Positions 17,246 through 25,431 of a stretch of DNA of 40,721 bases are shown here, piece by piece. The stretch is taken from the NCBI GenBank assembly GCA_020722685.1, contig DYKH01000002.1, forward strand, positions 103,494-144,214, given 5' to 3'. A program made the position numbers and the translations under genes. The first letter of the stretch is position 1. Every line of letters starts with the position of its first letter. This stretch comes from Caldithrix sp. (lineage in GTDB: Bacteria > KSB1 > UBA2214 > DYKH01). The notes under the pieces are model-generated. The model was not told where the DNA came from. It saw only the letters and a program-made list of their open reading frames with translations, and did no database searches.

Positions 17246-17992
17246 TGCTCCTCCTTGCGTTTTGTGTTCGTTGAAAAAGCGTTTACGGGTGATTGAAAAA
17301 CCTTACAGCATTCGTAGCCGTCGTCCGTGTGGGATTTGAGGTGTGTTTTCGGTGTGTGACAATTTTAGGAAAGCCCGGAGCAGCGCCTCCCAACCGATTT
17401 CAGATGCATGCCATGCCGATTCAAATCTCAAAGGAGAACTTATTTCTTAGCAGAATATTTCCGACTGTGGAATCTTGTTTCGCAGGTTCTGTCGTTTCTA
17501 AGGGCTAAACAGTGAATCGTTCGCCATTATTTCTGGCCCCAATATTTTATAGAGATTTGTTTCCAGCAGCGCCAAGAAAACATCTGCCTTACTGGGTGAC
17601 GAGATTCATTAAACACCAATTGAAATCACCATGAGTGGAAACCCTTTGTAGATAGACGGAAATTTATTCAGAGACTTTATCGAAAAAAACCGTAAAGCGC
17701 AAGGGATTTTTCCCCACCTTTTTTGCCACCGGGAGCTTTGGGATGTGCTAAGGCATGTGGTTTTTCGTTCTTGATTAGAAGCCGGATCGTTTCTGTTCGC
17801 TTTCCCTCTGCTGCATCACGGAGGTTCTAAAAATTCCCTTGCGCTTTAGGAGCTTTTTTGATAAAATCCCGCCAGCAACATCCCATCGATCCGCGACTTC
17901 GTACCACTCAGTCAAATTGAAGCGGCTTTTTTGAGGCATGGGGAATCGACACCCAGAGCCTTTCAAAGAGAAAAATTAGCGCAGGAGGCGAC
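17246..17992. other. Intergenic region holding an inverted-repeat element
   Basis: No gene is supported in these 747 bp. The main structure is the inverted repeat 17676-17865. It lies between divergent genes, so it should contain promoters for both, but no consensus pair could be picked with confidence. CAGGAGG just upstream of 17993 is the ribosome-binding site of the oxidoreductase gene. Confidence 0.55.
17676..17865. repeat. Inverted-repeat element of about 190 bp
   Basis: The left arm 17676-17714 and right arm 17829-17865 are near-reverse complements: both contain the CCCTTGCGCTTTA core, AAAAAT or AAAAATT on one side, and a T-run followed by GATAAA on the other. About 114 bp of unrelated DNA lies between. 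The GATAAAATCCCGCC sequence at the right edge is repeated as GATAAAATCTCGCC at 20713-20726 near another repeat. No transposase is present. A MITE-like unit is a reasonable reading. Confidence 0.6.
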
Positions 17993-19378
17993 ATGAAAAA
18001 CCATAAGCAATCGGGACAACCCTCACGGCGGGACTTTATTCGTTTAGGAGTGTTGGGTTCGGCCGGCGCGGTGGCTATGCCATCCATTGTGCCGGCGACG
18101 GTATTCGGCGCCAACGCTCCCAGCAATCGCATTTACATCGGCGTGATCGGCAGCGGACGAATTGCCCGCCAGCACGACATGCCGGGCGTGCTAAAGTTCG
18201 ATCAAGCGCGCATTATCGCCATTGCGGATGTGGATGCCAAGAGATGTGCCGAAGGAAAACAGTTTGTCGAAGATTACTACCGCCAGAAAAAGGGCGTCTC
18301 GTTCGAGGGCGTGACGACCTACGGCGATTATCGCGAGCTGCTGCTGAACAAAGACGTGGATGCGGTATTCATCTGCACGCCGGATCATTGGCATGTCAAG
18401 CCGGCCATCGACGCGGCAAACGCCGGCAAAGACATTTATCTGGAAAAGCCGGCTTCTTTGACCATCGCCGAAGGCCGCGCTATGAGTGATGCTGTGCATC
18501 GCAACGGCCGGATACTTCAGATGGGAACGCAACAACGGTCATTGCCGCAGTTTCGCATCGCCTGCGAGCTGGTGCGCAATGGCAGAATTGGCGAGCTCCA
18601 CACCGTGAAGATCGGTTTACCAACCGACCCCGGCGGCGATGAAGAACCTGAAATGCCTGTTCCAAAGAACCTGAATTACGACATGTGGCTGGGCTCGACG
18701 CCCGTGGTGTATTACACGGAAAAACGAGTGCATCCGCAGAACGATTATTCTCGGCCCGGCTGGCTACGCTGCGAGCAGTTCGGCGCCGGCATGATCACCG
18801 GCTGGGGTGCGCACCAGCTTGACATTGCGCATTGGGGAATGGGCACTGAGTACACGGGTCCCATCGAGATCGAAGGTTCCGCTGAGTTTCCGAAAAAGGG
18901 ACTCTGGAACGTGCACGGTAATTTTCATGTGCAGGCCAAATACGCCAACGGAGTGACGATGATTGTGAGCAGTGACTTGCCGGTGGGCGTCCGCTTCGAA
19001 GGCTCCGAAGGATGGATATTTGTCACGCGGGGAGACTACGCCGTGACCGCCAGCGATCCGGTGACCAAGCTCAGCAAGCAGAAAGCGCTGATGGCCAGTG
19101 ATCCGAAGGTGTTAACCTCCCAAATCGGCCCAGATGAAATCCATCTGTACGAGAGCAAAGACCACCACGGCAACTGGCTGGAATGCATCAAGACGCGCAA
19201 ACCAACCATCTCCCCGGCGGAAGTGGGCCATCGTTCTTGTACCGCCTGTCTGCTCAGTCACATCGCCATGAAGCTGCCGCGCAAGCTGTATTGGGACCCC
19301 ATCAAGGAACGCTTCAAAAACGACGATGAAGCCAACAGCTATGTGTCGCGTGCACAGCGGTGGCCGTATCAGATTTGA
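17993..19378 (+). CDS. Tat-exported Gfo/Idh/MocA-family NAD(P)-dependent oxidoreductase
   Basis: 461 residues. The N-terminus carries a twin-arginine signal (SRRDFIRLG, residues 11-19, followed by a short hydrophobic stretch and APATVFGA-like cleavage region), so the folded, cofactor-bearing enzyme is probably periplasmic. The Rossmann fold begins at residue 47 with YIGVIGSGRIARQ (GSGRIA 53-58), and the family lysine lies in YLEKPASL. The C-terminal domain shows GWGAHQLDIAHWGMG, with a His/Asp pair typical of the active site. Family knowledge: these enzymes oxidise or reduce sugars or inositols, and periplasmic Tat-exported members are common in Bacteroidota, Planctomycetota and relatives. 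Start: CAGGAGG is 6 nt upstream of ATG. The substrate cannot be assigned, and no sugar-uptake gene adjoins it. Confidence 0.9.
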   Translation: MKNHKQSGQPSRRDFIRLGVLGSAGAVAMPSIVPATVFGANAPSNRIYIGVIGSGRIARQHDMPGVLKFDQARIIAIADVDAKRCAEGKQFVEDYYRQKKGVSFEGVTTYGDYRELLLNKDVDAVFICTPDHWHVKPAIDAANAGKDIYLEKPASLTIAEGRAMSDAVHRNGRILQMGTQQRSLPQFRIACELVRNGRIGELHTVKIGLPTDPGGDEEPEMPVPKNLNYDMWLGSTPVVYYTEKRVHPQNDYSRPGWLRCEQFGAGMITGWGAHQLDIAHWGMGTEYTGPIEIEGSAEFPKKGLWNVHGNFHVQAKYANGVTMIVSSDLPVGVRFEGSEGWIFVTRGDYAVTASDPVTKLSKQKALMASDPKVLTSQIGPDEIHLYESKDHHGNWLECIKTRKPTISPAEVGHRSCTACLLSHIAMKLPRKLYWDPIKERFKNDDEANSYVSRAQRWPYQI

Positions 19379-19399
19379 TTGAGGAGGGTAACGAAGTAT

Positions 19400-19531
19400 T
19401 TGAAGAATGACAAAAATCATTTGGAGCTAAAAAATCTTGGATTCAACGATTGGTTTCAGTCAAAGCGGAAGGAATCACATTATTCTGAGCACGGCCTGGC
19501 GCGCGTCACTGTCGTCATCAGGGATCGTTAG
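19400..19531 (+). pseudogene. rsgA: Out-of-frame 5' end of rsgA (N-terminal OB-fold segment)
   Basis: From TTG 19400 the frame reads NLGFNDWFQSKRKESHYSEH and GLARVTVVIRDR and then stops at TAG 19529-19531. These 43 residues fit the start of the ~360-residue RsgA type. The downstream frame begins LVVRNEDGEVQ one base back, so one missing base (most simply a T in the GTTAG run near 19528) separates the two. GAGGAGG at 19381-19387 would be the ribosome-binding site. It could be a real mutation, an assembly error, or a case of programmed frameshifting, which I consider least likely. Confidence 0.75.
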
Positions 19532-20481
19532 TGGTTCGAAATGAAGATGGCGAAGTTCAGGCCGAGCTGACCGGCAGGTTGATGTTCGCCGCCGAATCCG
19601 TGACCGAGCTTCCCTGGGTGGGCGACTGGGTTCTCGTCCAGTATCACAATGACAACGCCCTGGCCATTATTCATGAAGTGTTGCCGAGAAGGACGTTCTT
19701 GCGGCGCAAGGCCCCCGGCAAGACAGTGGATTATCAAATGATCGCGGCGAATATCGACGCTGGCCTGATCATTCAGGCGTGCGATTTCGATTTCAATCTA
19801 CGCCGGCTAGAGCGATACTTGGTCATGGTCAATGAAGGTGGTATCGAGCCGATCCTCTTGCTCAGCAAAACCGACTTGATCAGTGCGGAGGCGTTGCAGC
19901 AGAGAACGCTGGAAATCCGGCAGGTTTACACCGGCCAGGTCATTGCCTTCAGCAATACGACCGGAGCAGGACGAGATGCCGTCGAAAGGTTTTTGGAGAA
20001 GGGAAAAACCTATTGCCTGCTTGGGTCGTCGGGAGTGGGCAAGACAACTCTGCTCAACTATCTCATCGGCACGGAGGAATTCGAAACCAACGCGGTACGG
20101 GAGAAGGACGCAAGAGGCAGGCATACCATGGCCCGCCGTCAATTGATTGTTCTCGGCAACGGCGCATTGCTCATTGATACGCCCGGTTTGCGGGAATTGG
20201 GCATGCTGGGCGTGGATGCCGGTATCGATGCAAGTTTTTCCGATATTCGCGAGTTAGCGAAGCATTGCCTTTTTAATGATTGCACCCACACCAGTGAGCC
20301 CGACTGCGCAATTCGTCTGGCGAAGGAACGTGGTGACCTCGACGAGGATCGTTATCAAAGCTACCTCAAGCTAACAAAGGAATCCGATTTTCATCAAATG
20401 ACCTACGTCGAGAGGCACAGGAAGGATCGTGAATTCGGGCGCATGGTCAAGTCGGTTATGAAACATAAAACGAAAAAATAA
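19531..20481 (+). CDS. rsgA: Ribosome small-subunit-dependent GTPase A (RsgA/YjeQ)
   Basis: 316 residues from GTG 19531, lacking about 43 N-terminal residues that lie in another frame just upstream. It is a circularly permuted GTPase: the guanine-specificity motif LSKTD (residues 111-115) precedes the P-loop GSSGVGKTT (165-173) and DTPG (216-219). A zinc-binding C-terminal part has Cys246, Cys251, His253 and Cys259. The rest of the OB fold starts with AELTGRLMFAAESVTELPWV. Family knowledge: RsgA hydrolyses GTP on the 30S subunit and releases RbfA late in small-subunit assembly. The GTG at 19531 has no good Shine-Dalgarno sequence; translation from TTG 19400 would end at the TAG. The truncated product would lack part of the OB fold needed for 30S binding. 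Confidence 0.9.
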   Translation: MVRNEDGEVQAELTGRLMFAAESVTELPWVGDWVLVQYHNDNALAIIHEVLPRRTFLRRKAPGKTVDYQMIAANIDAGLIIQACDFDFNLRRLERYLVMVNEGGIEPILLLSKTDLISAEALQQRTLEIRQVYTGQVIAFSNTTGAGRDAVERFLEKGKTYCLLGSSGVGKTTLLNYLIGTEEFETNAVREKDARGRHTMARRQLIVLGNGALLIDTPGLRELGMLGVDAGIDASFSDIRELAKHCLFNDCTHTSEPDCAIRLAKERGDLDEDRYQSYLKLTKESDFHQMTYVERHRKDREFGRMVKSVMKHKTKK

Positions 20482-20485
20482 CAGT

Positions 20486-20518
20486 GGACCCAGGCAAACG
20501 GCTTCTCCGGCAGGGTCC
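20486..20518 (+). terminator. Possible hairpin downstream of rsgA
   Basis: GGACCC (20486-20491) pairs with GGGTCC (20513-20518). It is followed by an A-run, not a U-run, on the coding strand, so intrinsic termination is uncertain. Confidence 0.3.
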
Positions 20519-20565
20519 GAAAAAAACGGCAGAAAAATCGCTTGTACCTTAGATGTTTTTTTGAT

Positions 20566-20710
20566 AGTAACAGTTCAGCCCCTGTCAAAAATGAATGTCA
20601 TTCCGACCGAAGGGAGGAATCTTTACAGCGGGAACTTGGACATTTAGCAGATATTTCGTTATACAGATTTCTCGCTCCGCTCGAAATGACAACGGACCTG
20701 AACTGTTACT
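20566..20710. repeat. Nested inverted repeat, GTCATTTCGAGC family (best copy)
   Basis: Outer arms AGTAACAGTTCAG (20566-20578) and CTGAACTGTTACT (20698-20710) match perfectly over 13 bp. Inside lies a 26-bp imperfect inverted repeat (20597-20622 and 20665-20690) whose left arm begins GTCATTCCGACCGAAGGGAG and whose right arm ends CGCTCCGCTCGAAATGAC. The inner unit matches the element at 10626-10745. An insertion of the inner unit into the centre of a palindrome, or a composite mobile unit, would both fit. Confidence 0.7.
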
Positions 20711-20886
20711 TTTGATAAAATCTCGCCGCTATTTGCCGAAGGAGGATGATGTGAATTAGCTGGATATTCGTGGGCGACTCATTTGCGGCGGTGAAAGAGC
20801 GCTATTCCTGTTTTGCACAGCAACACCGATAGACAACGATTTGTATGAGTGGCATCATGTACTGCATCTGTTAAGAGGGACGCGCT

Positions 20887-22137
20887 TTGGAGCAAATATA
20901 CATTCGGACGGCACAAAGGCTGTTGGGGCCGCTGAAGGACTCGGAGTTCAAACGGCTGATACGCAACGGTCAGATATCGCTTCAGGATCAGATATGGCAT
21001 TTCTATCAGAACGTCTGGGTGAAGCTTGAACAGATAGAGAAAATACGCCGTTTTTTCGAAGAAGAACTCAGGCGTACCAAGGCAGGCCAAATCATCGCCG
21101 TCGGAGGCAGCAAAGGGGGTGTAGGCAAAACCTCATTGGTCGCAGCGATGGCACTGGAGCTCAGCAAGAAGGGGAAAAGTGTCATTGCCGTGGATGCTGA
21201 TTTTCAAGATCCAGATCTTCATAAGTGGTTGGGCGTTGCAAATCCCCGAACGAATCTGCGGCACTTTTTTAACAGACAAGGAAATGAGCTGCGAGACGTT
21301 GTCACCCATACGCCCTTTAAGAATCTCCAGCTTATTTGCGGTCCAGAGGGCAACATCGAGGCATGCAACCCACTTGCTTTCCAACGGGCGATGTTTGCAC
21401 AACAGCTTTTCGAGCTCCGAGCGGATTTTGTCATACTCGACCTTGGTCCGGGCGCTTCCTTTGCGAACGTGGATTTGTTTCTGGCTTGTGATCGCGGCAT
21501 CGTCGTGATCGAGCCTGAGCCCAGCGCCATCTTGTCGGCATTCAGATTTATCCGTATCGCTTTCTTGCAGTTATTGAAGAGACTGCTTGTCTTTAGTCCA
21601 CCGTCCCTGGAGCTTATTCGCCGTTTTGGGACCAGTGAGCTCCAACACCCCTATAGCTCGATCAAGCCCCTTTTGGCTAAAATCGACCGTATCGACGTGC
21701 GCGCCAGTAGTCTTTGCAAGCAGGCACTGGATTCTTTCAAGCCTGACATTGTCATGAACAAGGTCATCAGCAAGACTGAGGTTCAGGAGGGAGTCATGCT
21801 GGTGCATGCGCTCAACGAATTGCTCGGCATAAATGCGACCTACTTAGGCTTTATTGAATACAACAGCCGGTTTCGTCAAGCTGCAAAAGCAGGAAAGCCT
21901 GTCATTTTGGACGTAGCAAAAAAGTCCGCCAGTCCTGCCGGCAAAGGCAAAGACGCAAAGGGCCACCTATTCAAATGGTTTAGACGGGCGCATCGGCCCT
22001 TTTTGGAGGAAGCCAATGGCGAAAACGTGGAGGACAACGTGGTGCAGTCTGTCTTTGGCTCTTTCGTGGATAACTGGCCCACGAATAGCAATCTTGAACG
22101 CAGCTTGTTACGCAGAATTGAATCCTATTTTAGTTGA
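20887..22137 (+). CDS. MinD/ParA-type ATPase with an N-terminal GYF_2-like domain
   Basis: 416 residues from TTG 20887, with GAGGG about 7 nt upstream. Residues 1-60 resemble a GYF_2-type domain (YIRTAQRLLGPLKDSEFKRL, then WHFYQNVWVKLEQI). A deviant Walker A, AVGGSKGGVGKTS, lies at residues 71-83, followed by VIAVDADFQDPDLHKWLG (switch I/Asp region) and VILDLGPGASFANVDLFLAC. The IEPEPSAILSAFRFIR segment is characteristic of the FlhG/MinD-like family. Family knowledge: such ATPases dimerise on ATP and position protein complexes such as divisomes, flagella, chemoreceptors or pili, often on the membrane. No C-terminal amphipathic helix is obvious. It precedes an unknown gene and a PIN gene by 250 bp. 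Its partner and cargo cannot be named; a GYF-like head on a MinD core suggests binding of a Pro-rich or membrane partner. Confidence 0.83.
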   Translation: MEQIYIRTAQRLLGPLKDSEFKRLIRNGQISLQDQIWHFYQNVWVKLEQIEKIRRFFEEELRRTKAGQIIAVGGSKGGVGKTSLVAAMALELSKKGKSVIAVDADFQDPDLHKWLGVANPRTNLRHFFNRQGNELRDVVTHTPFKNLQLICGPEGNIEACNPLAFQRAMFAQQLFELRADFVILDLGPGASFANVDLFLACDRGIVVIEPEPSAILSAFRFIRIAFLQLLKRLLVFSPPSLELIRRFGTSELQHPYSSIKPLLAKIDRIDVRASSLCKQALDSFKPDIVMNKVISKTEVQEGVMLVHALNELLGINATYLGFIEYNSRFRQAAKAGKPVILDVAKKSASPAGKGKDAKGHLFKWFRRAHRPFLEEANGENVEDNVVQSVFGSFVDNWPTNSNLERSLLRRIESYFS

Positions 22138-22387
22138 ACGGCTCTTGACGTTTTTGGGCGGAGCGTCGCTGTAGTCCTCGAGGCGCTTGCTTGAATTGCC
22201 CAGCTACCCGGGAGGTCTGCTCTTTGCACGTGAGCAAATCTTGCAATTGTAACTGAACCCAAGCATTACGCCAACAATTCGAGTGGAAGGATTGGCTCAT
22301 GAGCGGCGCGAAAAATTCAGCGCGTTGCAGCTCATTCAAAGACAATGTCTGGTTGGTGAAAATGCAAATAACAGGAGTTGGAGAATT

Positions 22388-23308
22388 ATGAATTATGACA
22401 TTCGCATCCGCGGGGATGCGGCCGATAATGGGCTGATCGAATTCGACCGGCTGAATTTGCTCACGGCGCATACGAAGGACATTGCCACCAAGGCTCTGAT
22501 GCTCAAGCTGGGCGGATTCAGCGGCATCCAGCCTTCGCGACAAATCAAGAAGGCCTTGGCCATCCGTCTGCAAAGCGTGGATGGAGGCCGGCAAGAGGGA
22601 ACGCGCCTTCTCCTCGATTGCGACCTTTTTGCCGATACCCTGCGAAACATCCAGCTTCATTTGTTCCGGCCCACGGAACGACTTTTTGAGATGACGCCCA
22701 TGGCTCTGGTCATTCAAGCATTTCGCTCGGCTTTGGTCGACCACGAAGATAAAGAAGATTTAGACAAGCCATTGCTGCAGTCGCTGCTGAAATTCAAAAA
22801 GAACTTTGCCGGCAAGAACGAAGTGTTCTATTTCTCCAACCGAGAAACCGTCCCCGAAGTTGAAATAACATTCGATGATTTTGACAAAATCAGGCGGTTA
22901 CAAGAAAGCATTCCGGAACCTAAGAAAATCGTCATACACGGAAAACTGGACGAGATGAAGTATTCCAAATCCAAGTTGGTTTTGCTCACCGATGAAGGCC
23001 CTGTAAATGCCTTTGTTCGGCAGGCGGAAGTGCTGGAGCGCATTATGGATTACTTTGGCAAACAGGTGACCATTTCCGGCATGGCGCAGTACAAGCCGGG
23101 AGGGCAATTGTCTTATGTGGATGTGCAGGAATTCTTTGAGCCGGGCAACGCCGATCGGTTCTTCTCCCATCGACCGCATGCGATGAGCGTTCACGAACAG
23201 ATCGCTTTGCAGCTCAAACACGGCAAATCGAAAAATCCACTGTCGGAAATTACCGGCAAATGGCCTGGGGAAGAAAGCTTGGAAGAACTGTTAGGGATGC
23301 TTGACTGA
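22388..23308 (+). CDS. Unrecognised protein translationally coupled to a PIN-domain gene
   Basis: 306 residues from ATG 22388, chosen because AGGAG lies 10 nt upstream, GGAG lies 4 nt upstream, and the sequence becomes protein-like there (MNYDIRIRGDAADNG). A longer frame to 22283 is likely not translated. I do not recognise a family. The middle to C-terminal part includes an OB- or beta-sandwich-like section (VIHGKLDEMKYSKSKLVLLT and YFGKQVTISGMAQYKPGGQL). The tail WPGEESLEELLGMLD is acidic. Its stop overlaps the start of the PIN gene by one base (TGATG), so the two proteins are probably made in fixed proportion and may interact, with this one the possible antitoxin or guiding partner. That is inference from architecture. 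Confidence 0.7.
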   Translation: MNYDIRIRGDAADNGLIEFDRLNLLTAHTKDIATKALMLKLGGFSGIQPSRQIKKALAIRLQSVDGGRQEGTRLLLDCDLFADTLRNIQLHLFRPTERLFEMTPMALVIQAFRSALVDHEDKEDLDKPLLQSLLKFKKNFAGKNEVFYFSNRETVPEVEITFDDFDKIRRLQESIPEPKKIVIHGKLDEMKYSKSKLVLLTDEGPVNAFVRQAEVLERIMDYFGKQVTISGMAQYKPGGQLSYVDVQEFFEPGNADRFFSHRPHAMSVHEQIALQLKHGKSKNPLSEITGKWPGEESLEELLGMLD

Positions 23309-23775
23309 TGCGATACTTTCTCCTTGATACCAATATCCTGTTGGCCTATCTGCGGGCCGGCAACCGGCTCTTCAAGGCCGTGAGCGACGATAACCGGCTC
23401 GACGAGGAAGATGCTTTTGTGATGATCTCGGTGGTCAACAAAGGCGAGGTGCGCTCCATCGCCTTGCGCAATAACTGGGGCGAGCAAAAAGTGCAAGCTT
23501 TGGAAATGCTGCTGAGCCAGCTCGTCACCATCGACGCAAACGCGGCAAATGATGTCTTGCTGAATGCTTATGCCGAAATCGATGCCTACAGCCACAAACG
23601 GCATCCGGAAAAATCCTATGCCGGCCCGGCGCGCACCATGGCCAAGAACGACGTTTGGATTGCTGCCACCGCCTATGCCACCAACGCTACCTTGTTGACT
23701 ACCGATGGGGATTTCGATCATCTCAATGGGGTTTTCATGCAGGTGAAGCGCTATCAAGTTAAACCGAATGTATGA
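23308..23775 (+). CDS. PIN-domain nuclease (VapC-like)
   Basis: 155 residues, a full PIN domain. Predicted metal-binding acids are Asp7 (LLDTNIL), Glu47 (NKGEV), Asp115 (KNDVWIAATA) and Asp133/135 (TTDGDFD), all intact, so it should act as a Mg- or Mn-dependent RNase. The start overlaps the stop of the preceding gene by one base, meaning translational coupling. Family knowledge: VapC toxins cut tRNA or rRNA and are held inactive by small DNA-binding antitoxins of about 80 residues. Here the upstream partner is 306 residues long, so the pair is not a classic VapBC operon. The target cannot be inferred. Confidence 0.88.
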   Translation: MRYFLLDTNILLAYLRAGNRLFKAVSDDNRLDEEDAFVMISVVNKGEVRSIALRNNWGEQKVQALEMLLSQLVTIDANAANDVLLNAYAEIDAYSHKRHPEKSYAGPARTMAKNDVWIAATAYATNATLLTTDGDFDHLNGVFMQVKRYQVKPNV

Positions 23776-23776
23776 G

Positions 23777-23799
23777 GCCGGTCGCAGACACTGACCGGC
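23777..23799 (+). terminator. Hairpin downstream of the PIN gene
   Basis: GCCGGTC (23777-23783) and GACCGGC (23793-23799) pair perfectly just after the stop codon. There is no U-run, so it could be a transcript-end stabiliser or a repeat rather than a terminator. Confidence 0.4.
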
Positions 23800-23960
23800 G
23801 TGTCGACTCATGTCGCATAAACCGTCGGAACATTCCCAATTCATAGCCGGGTACCACCTACGAGCTCCACTCATCCAAGGGAAAACCGGTTCGACCCTGG
23901 CAGGATCCGTCGCGATCCATCCTCTTTTCCAGCCTCTACCTTTTTGCAGATGAGGAACCC

Positions 23961-25091
23961 ATGTTCAGAATCATGTTTGTACTTTTTGTTTCTATCCACG
24001 GTCTGATCCACCTTCTGGGCTTTGTGAAGGAATGGAAGCTGGCGCCGGTAAAAGAGTTGACCGGGAAAACGCTTTTTCCCATCTCCGGCAGCGCCGGCAA
24101 GGCAGTCGGCATTCTCTGGCTGCTCGCCTGCATTCTCTGGCTCATATCAGCGGTTCTGTATTTTCTCAGAGTGGAAAACTGGTGGATGCTGGCGGTCGCT
24201 TCGCTGTTGCTATCTCAATTGCTCATTATTTTGTATTGGCGGGACGCCCGATTCGGGACGATGGCCAACGTCATCATGCTCCTCGCCTGCACGTTAGCGT
24301 TTGGAAACTGGCGTTTCCACAACCTGGTAGCTGCGGAGCTGGGCGCATTTTTGCCCGGCAGCGGCCAAGCACAAAACGTAGTAACGGAAAAAAGCATTGC
24401 CGCCCTCCCGCCGTTGGTGCAAAAATGGCTTATGCGCTCCAACGTCGTAGGGAAAGAAATCACGCACTGGGTTCACCTGAAGCAAAAAGGCGAAATGCGC
24501 TCAAAGCCGAAGGGCGGATGGATGCCGTTTGCAGCCGAGCAGTACTTTACCGTTGACAAACCCGGTTTTCTATGGGCCGCCAAAGTACGCACTGCACGGG
24601 TCTTAAACATTGTCGCCAGAGATAAATACGAAAACGGGCGCGGGCATATGCTCATCAAGCTGCTCGGGCTGTTCCCGATCGCTGATTCAAAGGGTCAAGA
24701 GACTGATCAGGGTTCTTTGCTGCGTTTCCTAGCAGAGACCATCTGGTTTCCATCGGCGGCGCTGAGCAATTATATCTCTTGGGAGGAAATCGATTCTACT
24801 ACCGCAAAGGCGACCATGAGCTTTGGTGGGATCACAGCAGCGGGGATTTTTCGCTTCGATCCCGGCGGCGATGTTACCAGCTTTCAGGCCCAACGCTACT
24901 ATAACGGCAACGAGGGGCCGACCCTGGAAACGTGGTTTATCGCCATGAACAAGGACGGCTATCGAGACTTCGCGGGAGTGAGGATTCCGGCCAAGTCGGA
25001 AGTGACGTGGAAATTGAAGGACGGCGACTTTACCTGGCTGAAAGTGGAAATTACCGATTTGGTGCATAACCGGGTTATAGAATCACCCTAA
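23961..25091 (+). CDS. DUF6544-like membrane protein
   Basis: 376 residues. Three to four hydrophobic helices fill roughly the first 120 residues (FRIMFVLFVSIHGLIHLLGF, then ILWLLACILWLISAVLYFLR, then LLLSQLLIILYW). The rest is soluble with a WFPSAALSNYISWEEIDSTT stretch and F-RFDPGG near the end, matching the pattern I associate with DUF6544-type proteins of unknown function. Start: GAGGAACCC precedes ATG 23961. It stands alone: 185 bp separate it from the PIN gene and 340 bp from smc. Its biochemical role is unknown. The soluble part is likely on one face of the inner membrane. Confidence 0.72.
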   Translation: MFRIMFVLFVSIHGLIHLLGFVKEWKLAPVKELTGKTLFPISGSAGKAVGILWLLACILWLISAVLYFLRVENWWMLAVASLLLSQLLIILYWRDARFGTMANVIMLLACTLAFGNWRFHNLVAAELGAFLPGSGQAQNVVTEKSIAALPPLVQKWLMRSNVVGKEITHWVHLKQKGEMRSKPKGGWMPFAAEQYFTVDKPGFLWAAKVRTARVLNIVARDKYENGRGHMLIKLLGLFPIADSKGQETDQGSLLRFLAETIWFPSAALSNYISWEEIDSTTAKATMSFGGITAAGIFRFDPGGDVTSFQAQRYYNGNEGPTLETWFIAMNKDGYRDFAGVRIPAKSEVTWKLKDGDFTWLKVEITDLVHNRVIESP

Positions 25092-25431
25092 GAATACTAT
25101 CAAACCTGCGAAGATTTATTCAAACGCCAATGCACGCGAATGAACGCTAATTTGGCATTGGCGTTTATTGGCGTCGATTGGCGGTTGCTGGCTTTGGCTG
25201 CGGCAAATTGCCGCGCTATGGATTAGCCAATTCACAGTGATCCGACACAGTCTGAGACTGTGTCGGCTCGAAGCCAATCATTGCGCCAAGGCGGCATTCG
25301 GCACCATGATCAGGCAAAATCAACGACGCTTCTCCCCGGAAATTAAACTTGATTTTTCCGCAAGGGGATAGTATCTTGTCCCGGTTTTTAAAACGGAATC
25401 CCTGTACTTTTATCATAATCATGAAGACATT
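25092..25431. other. Intergenic region with hairpin and palindrome upstream of smc
   Basis: No gene is supported. AAACGCCAATGC (25122-25133) and GCATTGGCGTTT (25155-25166) form a perfect 12-bp hairpin after the membrane-protein gene, and a 25-bp perfect palindrome lies at 25242-25266. No clear promoter for smc was identified. Confidence 0.6.
25242..25266. repeat. 25-bp perfect palindrome
   Basis: CCGACACAGTCT (25242-25253) and AGACTGTGTCGG (25255-25266) are perfect reverse complements around one G. Without a poly-U tail it looks more like a dispersed palindromic repeat or protein-binding site than a terminator. Confidence 0.7.

Larger units (their letters stand above)
20482..20886. other. 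Intergenic region with nested inverted repeats
   Basis: No gene is seen in these 405 bp. It holds a hairpin just after rsgA (20486-20518), the repeat 20566-20710, and a Shine-Dalgarno-like GAGGG before the TTG at 20887. Confidence 0.6.

Noticed and set aside
22388..23775. Classic VapBC operon
   Set aside because: The upstream partner is 306 residues and lacks a VapB-type DNA-binding domain, so the ordinary label would mislead.
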